The notes under the pieces: generated by a model
Databases searched by the model: none
What the model was told of the DNA's origin: nothing
The model's input: the letters and a program-made list of their open reading frames with translations, nothing else
Program-made: the position numbers and the translations under genes
Part shown: positions 46,213-56,530 of the stretch, one piece after another
Layout: each line of letters starts with the position of its first letter
Position numbering within the stretch: position 1 is the first letter of the stretch
Origin: Zea mays
Taxonomy: Eukaryota > Streptophyta > Magnoliopsida > Poales > Poaceae
Reading direction: 5' to 3'
DNA: 64,000 bases
Assembly: GCF_902167145.1 (NCBI RefSeq)
Contig: NC_050096.1
Location: 294,946,200 to 295,010,199, forward strand

Positions 46213-47570
46213 TGTCGGTGTTTTGGACCCGCGAGGACCCTCAACCAACTAGTGAATTTGTTGCTGCGTGTCCCTGCCCAGATGGGTTGATGCAAGATGG
46301 AACACAAGCGGGGGGAATGAGGCTTATATTACCTTGCACCGGGGTGCTCGTAGTAGGGGTTACAAGCGTCGCGAGAGAGAGAGAGAGAGAGAGAGTTCGA
46401 TCTTGTGGTGAGGTGCCTGAGCTGACCTCCGCCGCGTCTCTCCTACTCTGCCTGCCTCCGCTCGTCCCCTTCTCCCTGCGTGCGTGTGTGTTTTCTGCGT
46501 CTCTCCGTTCGCCCCCCTCCTCTGTAGGAAGGCCCTGGACGTCCCCTTTGTATAGATACAAGGGGATGGCCCAGCTGTACAATGGGGTGTAGCTATGTGC
46601 TAACGTGGCTGACGGAGGAGTGCCTTGAGCCCTGCACGTGTGCTAACGTGGCTGTCGGAGAAGTGCCTTGAGCCCTGTAGAAGCATAGCTGGCGGTGCGG
46701 CATGGATCCTGCTGACGTTTCCTTGCTTCCGTAGGGGGTTGAGAGCAACTGACGTCATGGGCGCACGCGGGGAACCATCATTACCTATTACCGGAGTAAC
46801 CTTAGATGGGACACCGGTCTTGTTCCTTCATAGCCTGAGGCAGCTAGCTAGGAGTAGGGTAATGATGTATCCCCTGTAGCGTAGTCGGTCCGAGCCCGAG
46901 GTCGGGCGAGGCGGAGACTTCTCCTGAGGCCGAGGCCGAGGTCGGGCGAGGATGTGACTCCTCCGAGGCCAAGGCTGAGGCCGAGGCCTGGGGTCGGGCG
47001 AGGCGGAGACCTTCTCCCGAGGCCGAGGCTGAGACCGAGGCCTGAGGTCGGGCGAGGCGGAGCTCCCTGTTGTGCCCGAGGCTGAACTCGTGGGAGATCG
47101 TGACTCTGTTTTACCCTGGTGGTTGACACAGTAGTCGGAACGGGGTGAATAGCGCTGTTTTCCTGTCAGAACGGTTAGTAAAGGGGCGAAGTGATTGCGG
47201 TCACTTCGACCTGGCTGACTGAGGCGCGCGTGTCAGGATAAGGTGTCAGGCGATCCCCGCATTAAATGCGTATGCGATACGGTCGGTTGGTAAGGCGATT
47301 TGGTCGAGGTCGCTGCACGACAAAGTCTGCCCGAGCTGGGCTTCGGGCGAGCCGAGGGTGCGCCCACTGCCTGAGGAGGCCCTCGGGCGAGGCGTGAATT
47401 CGTCCAGGACTACTGTTCCCGCCCGAGGCTGGGCTCGGATGACGTCGCGTCCCTCGGTAGACGTAGCCTTGACTTGAACCGCGCTTTATCAGCCGTGTAT
47501 GGTTTGTTCTAAAGATGTTTTCCAGCCGGATTAAGGAGCATTGGGGGTACCCTAATTACGGTCCCCGACA
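46213..47570 (-). repeat. Gypsy-1 5' LTR
   Basis: 1358 bases. It contains a (GA)n run (46371-46394), a core-promoter-like imperfect palindrome CCCCTTTGTATAGATACAAG (46543-46565), and GAGGCCGAGG/GGTCGGGCGAGG repeats (46895-47060) on the U3 side. Confidence 0.9.
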
Positions 47571-49939
47571 CATAATATATATAGATATATATGGCAGATC
47601 TATTCATCACATAGGGTGATGGAACGTTTGAACCACCCTGCGCGCCCACCCGCGCCCGCTCAGCCGACAGATCAAGCCATTGATGGTTACTGAATGATTT
47701 TGTGTAGCCTAAAATGACTTAATATTTTCTAGAATGACTGAACCAATGATATAAGAAAATGTTTGAACAAACCTCCAAAAATTACTGAAAACAATAATAA
47801 CTTAATATTTTTTTACAAAATGACTTAATATACGTTGTAATGTCTGAAACAGAAGGGTAAATGACGTAATGCGCGTGCCAATAGAGTCGACGCGTGATGC
47901 AGAGGGAATCACGGATGGGGAGGAGCCGACATGTAACTAGGGCGAAGCCGCGTGGAGGACGGATCCCAGTAGGGACGTGGTCGGCCGGGCGGACGCGCGC
48001 CAGGGTGGTCCGGGTGATGGACTATGCCCCTAAGTGATGAATAAAGCATACATACATATCTTTGTTTTGGGAGCTAAAATTAACGCCCGCGTTGGCACCA
48101 ACCTAAAAGACGCGGATCACGAATGAACTGCAACTTGACGTGGACACGGTCGATTTTACTGCAACTTGTCATATACCCTTTTGCGCGCGCACTAGTGACT
48201 AGTGACATGACACAAAGTGCAGGTATAGATTCTTTCTTGGATGCTCCACCCCTTTCCGGTTTCCGAACGGAGGGATATCCTTGTTTTTGCCTGATTGAGA
48301 TTTCCGTCTCGTCCAAAAAACAACACGCCCATTGAATCCTTTCCACGGAAAAATAAGGCTCGCTCGCACTTTGCACTAAAGATGACAATTTAACCCGTAA
48401 ATTCGAGAACTAACGGATACTCGACCTGACGGATACGAATATGGGTGAAGATTTTGACCAACAAATGCACTCGTATCGATCCGAAGTTCCGCGGATGTGA
48501 GTGCAGGTTTTCATTTCAACCCGCGAGTGACCCGCATCCGATCCAAAATTTAGTTTATTCTTTATTTTACGTAAAATTGATTAAGATATAATAATAATTA
48601 TTTTGAATAAGTAAATGTTTTGTTGCTTATCAATGTGGGACGACTTAAATCCACCAATATAACTTAATTATTACTTGTATTTAATTACTTATCGTTGAAT
48701 TATTGTTTAAAAGTGTAAACTAATTAAAGACCTACGTATGACCCGGAACCCGATGTGTTCGAGTGTGGGTTTGGAATTGCGTGGATTTAGGTAGATTTCA
48801 CTGGTACGATCGTGAACGGGTTTTTTGCTTCACCGGCTGAATCAGACCCATTGCCAATCCTAGTTTGCACGCTGTTGGTTAGAGTCGGTCTCGACATGAG
48901 ACCAGCCCAGGTAATTAAATTCCTTTTCAATTTCCGTTTGCATGCTATATGTGGAAGTTAGATGCCCAAACATGTGCCAGGTTCGAAGCCGTATGTTTCG
49001 ATAAGAACCCAAGCAGACGCCGGAGTCAAAACGCACATGTTTATCCTACAAACAATTGACTTTTCATGGGCCCTGGCGGCTCGGCTGGCACTAGAGCCTA
49101 TCCAATCCTAGCTGTTCACCCGCCAAAGCACAGCAACAAACTACTCGTACATGGACAGTTCAATACCAACACTGCTTCTTCGCATCCAGATACACTTCAT
49201 GCTGCCATGGCAGAGCTAAAGAATCTGTTCAGACAACATGTAACTACCAGTAACATGCATGATAATGATACGATAAGCACCGGAAAAAGTCCCCGTAGAT
49301 AGAGATTAGAGAAGCGTGTTAGCATCCGGGACTGATTTGACCATAAACATGGCTTGGTCATGACCCATGAGTGGCCGACATTAACAGAGGTCAGAATCGA
49401 CTTTCCGTTGTCCAAAAACCCAGCATCTGGGGCCGTTTGGGATCATCTTGTGACCCAGTCTGACGGACCTCGAAAGTAGTACTCCAGAACCAGAAGAGAG
49501 CAAGGCGAATTGTCTGAAGGTAATGTCATTTTCAGTGCAGCCAATCAGACACTGCTCTGCCCGCATCCCCATGGACACCAGCTGGTGGGGTTCAAGCGGA
49601 AAGCCATATAAATCATAACGAACTTATCCTCTCTTATTCCTATCCTCTCAAGAGGCCAGGGCAACCTCATCCCTAACATTTCCATCTTTCAGCAAAAAAA
49701 AAAAAAAAGGATCTGCCAATAAGCATGAACTGATATCTCGCAATCACTCGCTTTTCCATCAAAATGTCGCACTAACTCAGTTTAACCCTTTTCTATTATA
49801 GGCAAAGCCAGACTTCGTTCTCACCACCCGAGAACGACCCGTACAGCACTAAGATGAGTTCTGGATGCCAAACCCATGCCCAGAATATTGCTAAAACCAT
49901 GTTCTATTTACCTTGCCTGTGACGGGGAGTGAGATCAGC
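47571..49939. other. 3' flank of the TSA gene; MITEs but no other gene
   Basis: Unique-looking DNA between Gypsy-1 and the stop codon of the tryptophan synthase gene. A hAT-like MITE lies at 48377-48862. Around 47608-48035 two ends share ACCACCCTG and GCGCG sequences in inverted orientation and may be a MULE-type element (weak). A poly-A run is at 49694-49709. No ORF here looks coding. Confidence 0.6.
48377..48862. mobile_element. hAT-like MITE
   Basis: 486 bases with degenerate inverted ends (TAAAGATGACAATTTAACCC and the complement of CCCATTGCCAATCCTA). It is flanked by an 8-base duplication with one mismatch (CTTTGCAC at 48369-48376, GTTTGCAC at 48863-48870), the length expected for hAT elements. 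Confidence 0.65.
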
Positions 49940-52900
49940 TCACGGCATAGCAGCCTTCATACTCCTGGCGTACTCCTCGAGCCTTTCCAGACCCTCTTCA
50001 GGAGTAGCAGCCTCACACAACTGCCTCACAATCGCACTGCCAACAATCACACCGTCCGCTCCCCAGCCCACGATCTGCTTACCAATCAAGGTATCAAAAG
50101 GGTGTAACACGGATACCATTAGACAGACCTCATGCATAACAAGAAAGTTAGGAGAAAGCCTGGTCCACCTGTTTCACATGCTCTGGAGTCGATACACCGA
50201 AACCAACAGCTACCGGTTTGTCTGTAACCTGTAAAGCCAGGAAGATAACCATTTGTATGCCACTGGCCCCACATGTCATAGACACCAAAAAATATACCTA
50301 TATGTCACTCAGTGGCACACAAGGGATGAGTATAAAATCTGATGGCATACCAGGAATTTTCTCATAACCATTCTTGAACGCAAATTTCTCTAGCCATGCT
50401 GGTGCATTAAAACTCGTTCACTCTTTACTGACGACAAACAGGTTATAGTTTACTAACCTTCTTGATCTCCCTAAGAAGGTGTTCTACACGTAAGTTTACA
50501 TTTGAGCGTGCACCTGTAACCCCTACAGCGCTCACCTGCATAACGCACAGGTTAGTAATGCCACTAAACCTTAAATATATATATTCAAGATCTTAAGTCT
50601 AAAAATGATGGTGAAACAGAAAGGCTAGGCGTTTCTTCCAGGTGGCATAATTTTTTACTTAAAAATCTAAATAATTTCCTTTATTTTTTTTCTAGAAAAT
50701 AGATGTCAAGCAAGAGACAAAAAAATCGCTATAACATTTCATTAATGTAGAGGCATGATATTAATGCTTATCTGGTATGTGCTATTTCAGGATGAGAAAA
50801 AACTATTAACTAGTGCAGACATCGAAGAGACCCCAGAATATATAAACTATGCCTGGAGCTTTCAACTAGAAAAATAATTGGGATCTTCTGGATACTCACA
50901 AGATAGAGAAATCCTTCTGAAGCTTGTGCAATTCCCTTCATCCGATCTGTTGGCGTGGTTGGCGTTGTAAGCAGCACCTGCAAGCAATCATGCAAAAAAA
51001 AATGGTATATGGCTGATACTCAAGATTTTTTTCGATAAAGGAAGCTTTTATAAAAATACCAAGTACATTACACTCAAGATATCTATTCTGTTGATTGGTC
51101 CACCATGATTAATAAGCAAAGCTATTCGGTGTGGTACCAAACCAGGTTACAAGAAATAAAAAAAAGGCCTTGATGTAACCTATCCTGAATTTAGTGGACT
51201 GGACAAACCCTGTTGACATGTGTGAGCCCAAGTAGCTAGACCCGCTTCTAGGGCTGGGTTGCTGCAAAGGCCCAGAAGATCTTTTGCAACTGTGTATATT
51301 TGCAGGTCTGGAATGGGCAGAGCCCAATCTGAAGATTTGATAGGTCCCATCTCGAGTAAGAATTTAGTTAGCACCCAGATAGCAACACAAGTACGCAACA
51401 AACTTTGTGCAAGTGGTGCATGCAAAGATGAGAGTGGGTATGAACCAGCTCTATGTTGTGCATAATGGCCTCGCTCCTCAGCAACGCTGTCTCCTCCAAG
51501 GGAAGATCAGGCACTACAAGTCCTGCGACATATAAAAAGTGTAACACAAAGATCTTATTGACGGAACAACAAAATGACAGAAACTAAGCGTGAATCATAT
51601 TTGATAAATGGAAGATGCAAGAACAACAAGACACCACTTACGCCCCGTTTCGATCCTTGGAATTGAATTCCATTCTAATAAGGTCCCGTTTGTTTCGTTG
51701 GAATTGAATTCCATTTTAATAATTATAATTTAGACAAAACTAATTAAGTTCATATATTTATATATAAAATATATTTGTATATTATCCTAAATCATATGAG
51801 AGAGATAGTTATATATTACATTTATGTTATAGCGAAGCAAGTAGAAGTGTGCTATAAGTTGTACATCGGAAAAATAGCATGTAAATCTATAGAATCAATT
51901 TTCATCTCTCACCCCATGAATTTGAGATATGCTTATATGATAACTTTGGAAAGTGGTGGAATGTCACATTCTAAAAAAATAGACTATTCTATTAGTAAGA
52001 TTCCAATTCCTCAAAATGAAAGGAAACAAACAGGACCTAATAGTAATTTAGGCAAAGATCAATTAAGCTAATATGGTTTTATACGAAATATATATTTGTA
52101 TACTATTATTAGCAACATGTGGAAGATATTTATGTGCTACATTTTAAATATAGAGGAGTGAGCTGAAGAGAATCTTATAAGTTGAAGAGTAGAAACATAT
52201 TTCATTGGTACATAAAATTATTTATCATACATGAATTTGAGATAGATTTATATATGAGCTTTGGAGAGGTATGGAATGTCAAATTTCAAGCTAAATAGAC
52301 TACTTTATTAAGTAAATTCCAATTTCTCCAAAATGAATAGATCCAAATGGCCCCTTATAGTAATAGACAATATGAAACAACCAAAATGGGAGTTTACCAT
52401 GTATGCCAGCTTGTTTGATAAAAGACATGAAGTTTCCCACACCACGTTTCAGAATTGGATTATAGTATGTGAAAAGAACAATGGGGCAAGAAAGCTCAGG
52501 TGTAACCCCCTTCAGCATTTCTATGACAGAATCGAGTGTAGTGCCTTTCTTAAGCGCCCGTGTTGCAGAAGCCTGAAATGATGTCAATCTAAAAATGTAA
52601 AATCTGTATCAGACAACATACTATGTTGCAGCTGCTGAGAGAAAAGGCCATCACGACTTACCTGAATAACTGGTCCATCAGCCAGTGGATCCGAGTATGG
52701 TACGCCAACCTCTATAACATCCGAACCGCAGGAATTGAGAATCTTCAATGCTTTTGATGTGGTTGCCAGGTCAGGATCACCAGCAGTGATGAACGGGATG
52801 AATGCACTCTGAAAATTTCCCAGGTTAGACTGTCAGCTTAAATTAAGGTCCTGTCTGGGACAGATCCAGCGCCAGAAAATTTAGGGGGTGTTTGGTTACA

Positions 52901-54475
52901 GGGCTAATTTTTAGTCTAATTTTAGTCTCTTCGTTTTAGTCTCTAATTTGCCATAAGGAGAGACTAAATCAGTTTAATCCCTAGTCCCTAAGCGGTGGCT
53001 AAAAGGGACTAAACCAGATTTTTTTCCTTCTCTTATAGAATTTGTTTAGTCCCTAGAATCAAACAAGTAGGGACTAAAAGTTTAGTCCTATAACTAAACT
53101 TTAGTCCTAGGACTGATTAGAACTAAACGGGGCCTTAGTGAAATTGATAGAGCAGATCATTAGGTGCTCTATAAAATCGTATAGTTTTGAAGTTGTGGAC
53201 CCTTGTAAGGCATTTAGATAAGTCATTTTATTTATTATTTAGATTTAAATTATTTTTAAAACTATTAAAATTTCTATTATAAACTACACCTTTAGATTAA
53301 AGCTGGAACCATGAGCAGTACCATACACCCCCTAAATCTGGGAATTAAATTCCATTAACCCTGGGTCCAAATCCCCATCCATGCGCCCATGGCTGGGATA
53401 CTACTGTGTGGCATCTAAACAAAATAAGACATTACAAGATGCGGCTCCTCTCCACAACATAAGTGTATTGATGTCGGCATCTGTGCGGCTCCTTGGTTTG
53501 TGGCTCCACCCTCCCTCTCTGACAAGTGATTTTCCCGTGTAACACTTTTAAGCAATCAGGGTTGAACAAGGGCGACCGGTTGGACCCACGGTCCACTGGA
53601 GTATTTTCTAAATCCTTACACCAAAAGACTATTTGCCAAATAAGGCTATCTACAACAGTTTACCCATGCTCACACCTATATTCAAACTCCACTCTGTGCT
53701 ACATTGCAAAACAATGTTTTAGTTAACCATATGAATGAACTGATCTGCACCAAACTCTTTCAATTGCAAATTGTAAGTCGTTTTTGCTTTATTAGGTACA
53801 TAGTTTTTGCTATATATCTAGACATACCATATATCAAAGTGCATAACAAAAGCTAATAAGGTATGCATCTAGAAAAGACAAAATAACACAGAATTTGAAA
53901 TGGAGTACAACGCAAGATCCCTGCAACTAAAGATTGGTCTCTGCTTAGCATGTTATCGCTACTCTGGATACAAATTTCTTAATGCAGTTACCTTTGTTGA
54001 GAATGAACACTGTGGAACCTAAAAATGCTACGGACAAAGATGGATCAATGTGCACATCAAGCCAGCAGCCACTATTGTGCAAGATCAGGCTAGATTTTTA
54101 CGGAAATTAAACCAGCACGATGTGTACTCGACATAAAACCACTAGAATTGGACAATTCATGCAAGGAATACACAGATTGTTCCAAAGCCCTAATCCATTT
54201 CCTTGCAACTAAATGGGACCAAAATTAGGTATTCCCTGCAACCAACCGGGACCAACATTGGGTATCGGCCACCACGACGCCAGCAATCCAACCCTGCGAC
54301 TCAATCAGGAACAGCAAGAGAAATGTGGGTGCTCGGGTGAATTGGCCCCCAAGGGTTGCGACGAAGCGAAGCACGAACGTGAAGCCTCAAACGCACGCAC
54401 CTTGCCTTGCTCCCTGAGGTTGGAGAATGTCTCGGCGACGGTGAGCTTGCCGGCCGCAGCGCCGCGGTTGGCCAT
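49940..54475 (-). CDS. Tryptophan synthase alpha subunit (TSA/TSA-like)
   Basis: Cleaves indole-3-glycerol phosphate to indole and glyceraldehyde-3-phosphate; indole normally passes to the beta subunit for Trp synthesis. Eight exons: 54475-54401, 52808-52662, 52572-52398, 51522-51446, 50977-50900, 50535-50458, 50228-50169, 50074-49940. All introns are GT-AG and the frame is open over 274 codons. Catalytic residues Glu58 and Asp69 (E49 and D60 of bacterial TrpA) lie in [19 protein letters not shown]. Loop 6 ([10 protein letters not shown]) and phosphate-binding VGFGVS and VGSAIV are present. The substrate loop [10 protein letters not shown] is the classical TSA type, unlike BX1 (PCSDPYIDGP, from memory). 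The frame upstream of 54475 stays open to about 54745 but has no ATG, so no plastid transit peptide is visible. Maize is reported to have a plastid TSA and a cytosolic TSA-like protein; which one this is cannot be decided here. Confidence 0.93.
51641..52354. mobile_element. Tourist-like MITE in TSA intron 3 (outer copy)
   Basis: Starts CGCCCCGTTTCGATCC and ends ATCCAAATGGCCCC, with TTA on both sides (51638-51640 and 52355-52357). It is itself interrupted at 51682-52037 by a related element. It lies within intron 3 (52397-51523), away from splice sites. Confidence 0.75.
51682..52037. mobile_element. Tourist-like MITE nested in the previous one
   Basis: 356 bases with inverted ends GGTCCCGTTTGTTTC and the complement of GGAAACAAACAGGACC, and TAA duplications (51679-51681 and 52038-52040). 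Inner halves of both MITEs share GGAATTGAATTCCATT, so they are relatives. Confidence 0.82.
52884..53134. mobile_element. Tourist-like MITE in TSA intron 1
   Basis: 251 bases, from GGGGGTGTTTGGTTACAGGG to AACTAAACGGGGCC, TTA on each side (52881-52883 and 53135-53137). It is rich in TTTAGTC repeats. It sits about 75 bases from the exon 2 acceptor. Confidence 0.8.
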
Positions 54476-54787
54476 GGGCGCGGATGTGTCCACCACTCCA
54501 CCCGACAGAGGGCCACCTCCGAGCGCTGCCTTTATGGGGTCAGGAGTAGCCGGCGAGGAGGAGGTCTCGGCGGCGGCGGGTGGTGAACCGAGGGGCGAAC
54601 ACGGAGATAGAGGGGAGCAGCCTTGATTGCGACCCGCTTGCGACTTTGCGAGTGTCGCGTTCGCGTGTGTGACTGGTACTGGAGGTCTATCTGTGGCGAC
54701 TGTGGGCAGTAACTGAGGCTCAAACCTGACAAAATTTAAATTCAAGAATTACATTCCATATGCACGTGTGTTGATTTTTTTTTGGTA
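54476..54787 (-). promoter_or_regulatory. TSA 5' leader / proximal promoter
   Basis: GC-rich 54476-54700, then AT-rich up to the Stowaway MITE at 54788. The coding frame stays open without ATG to about 54745. In another frame a basic, Pro/Arg-rich stretch (IKAAPLYLRVRPSV) looks transit-peptide-like but is out of frame and lacks ATG. No convincing TATA box is seen. Confidence 0.45.
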
Positions 54788-55013
54788 CTCCCTAAGATTG
54801 TCGTTTGATTTTTTTGACAACAAATTTAATCTGCTCATCTTATTCAAAATAGTTATGAAAATATAGAAAAAAATCAGTTCATAATTAAAGTAAATTATAT
54901 AATAAACTAAATTAGAATGAAAATAAATGATAATTATGATTTTTTTTAATAAAACGGATCGGTCAAATTTGATATAAAAAAGACAAACGACATTCTTTAT
55001 GTGATAGAGGGAG
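54788..55013. mobile_element. Stowaway-like MITE at TSA 5' edge
   Basis: 226 AT-rich bases bounded by CTCCCTAAG and ATAGAGGGAG, with TA duplications (54786-54787 and 55014-55015), the hallmark of mariner/Stowaway elements. It starts only about 310 bases upstream of the TSA ATG, so it forms much of the promoter. Confidence 0.85.
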
Positions 55014-55854
55014 TACGTTTGAGCATCTATTGTGCTAGTCCACTGATAGTGGGAGCACTTATGTTTATGCTAGTTGAGAACCCTATTGTGTGGCTACATC
55101 ATGACTCTCGCCATATTTATTATTTATATTTATAAAAAAGTAACTAGCCCAAGGACAATAATTTTGATTTTTTTAGGGTTCGAGAGAGGTCACTAACATT
55201 AGTCCTAACTAGTGGTTATTTGCTTATTATTTTAGTTAGGAATTGGTTTAGTGAAGGATCCACTAAAAACCGTTACAAACCTACAGTTAGAGCGCATTGG
55301 ATCTGGTGTTAGAAAGTTTGCTGGGTACATCTAGTGAGTTCTTGTAATGTGCTTTCTTGCAGTTGCAGCCAATAGTACATAGCTAGGGTCTAGTGGTTGA
55401 ATTGATATGTCTAGTACAAGGGACACCTACACGGTTATCCGTACAATGACACACTGGTTCAGTACGCTAAAGACGAACTCCTTTGTTGCATGGAACTGCC
55501 TCGTTCAGTCGCTATGCCTTTGTGTAGGCGTGCTCCAATAAGAACTAGTAGCGGTTATCGACTCTCTGGCACCTCAAAAAACATCATTGAGCTCCTAACC
55601 CTCTCTTTACATTATGCATTTATCTTTGGCAATTACTTTTTTATATTTACCTGGCGTGCAAAACTTTTACACGTAAGATAGAAAATACTATTAGGCATAA
55701 GATGTGAAATGGAGAAATTTTTATATTAGTCTATCTCTTGACTATCTTGATCCTTTCACACAGCATGTGACTATATATAAAAGGGACGGTTTGTTTTTGT
55801 GCTGGCTCATGAAAGACCATTTAGTATGGTCAGCGGTACCAACCGGGACTAAAT
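55014..55854. other. Intergenic, with DNA-transposon fragment at right end
   Basis: No gene seen. The last 80 bases (from GGGACGG to CAACCGGGACTAAATT) look like the end of a grass DNA transposon cut by Gypsy-2. The five bases before Gypsy-2, AAATT (55850-55854), are its left target site. Confidence 0.5.
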
Positions 55855-56484
55855 TGTGGGGGACAGATATCTCCCGGGTCTACTGGAAGGGTAAAAGACC
55901 TCACGAAAGGCCCAAGGGCCCAATAAATCGTAAGGTCATTCCTTCATGGGCCTAGGGAGGGACAATCAGTAAAGCAGATCGACGTAAGGTCGGATCGGTA
56001 CAAGACCGGACGGCCCCGCAGCGTTGAGCAAGAAACCACAACAGAAGATCTGACTTTCCCGCGCTGGAGCCCCATGCAGCGGAACCAGGCGAGGATAGGT
56101 TGGCAGAATCATAGGAAGATAGACTCAAACAGTTCACTATCTTTTAGGCGCACGTTGTTATCATATCCACATGTATTGCCCCACAGTCGAATATATAAGG
56201 CCCGGGGAGCACCCCTTCAGATTGATCGATCTCACTACTCAGCCATCCACCTCAACTCTCTACGTTCTCGCTTTAGAGAACTACCTTGTAACCCATTACA
56301 CAAAGCATCCTCACCAGGACGTAGGGTGTTACGCATCTCTAAGCGACCCGAACCTGTAAACACTGTCCATTGTCCCTCGTGCGTCTGGCACGAACCATTT
56401 TGCTACAGTCGGCGACACCGACCTACTCCTAAAAACACCTCGAGGGGCAACCCCGAGTGTGCGGTCGGACTCAAAACACCGACA
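55855..56484 (+). repeat. Gypsy-2 5' LTR
   Basis: 630 bases, TGTGGGGGACAGATATC...AACACCGACA. A TATA-like ATATATAAGG lies near 56192-56201, about 280 bases before the LTR end. Confidence 0.88.
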
Positions 56485-56505
56485 GCTGGCGCACCAGGTA
56501 GGGGG
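56485..56505 (+). other. Gypsy-2 primer-binding site
   Basis: GCTGGCGCACCAGGTAGGGG follows the LTR, the same class as the Gypsy-1 site GTTGGCGCGCCAGGTAGG. Confidence 0.85.
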
Positions 56506-56530
56506 TGTGTCGACGATCTAAGCTAGCTCA

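Larger units (their letters stand above)
1..47570 (-). mobile_element. Gypsy-1: outer nested Ty3/gypsy element
   Basis: Minus-strand element. Its 5' LTR is 46213-47570, the primer-binding site adjoins it at 46197-46212, and a 3' LTR fragment is 1-146. The internal region survives as 45817-46212, then 20871-27037 (gag, protease, RT, RNase H, integrase), then 5146-7592 (inverted), then 147-763. The gaps are filled by Copia-B, Grande and Copia-A. The LTR reads TGTCGGGGACC...CACCGACA on the minus strand. Over the 146 bases shared by both LTRs I count about six substitutions and one indel (roughly 4 percent). That is far more than in the nested elements, so this is the oldest insertion. It resembles the huck/flip/doke group of maize, but the family is not proven. 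The second TSD lies outside the window. Confidence 0.88.

Noticed and set aside
49940..54475. Identification as BX1 or IGL (indole-3-glycerol phosphate lyase of benzoxazinoid or volatile indole formation)
   Set aside because: Loop 2 reads [10 protein letters not shown] as in classical TSA, and the C-terminal half differs from what I recall of BX1. No neighbouring Bx genes are present.
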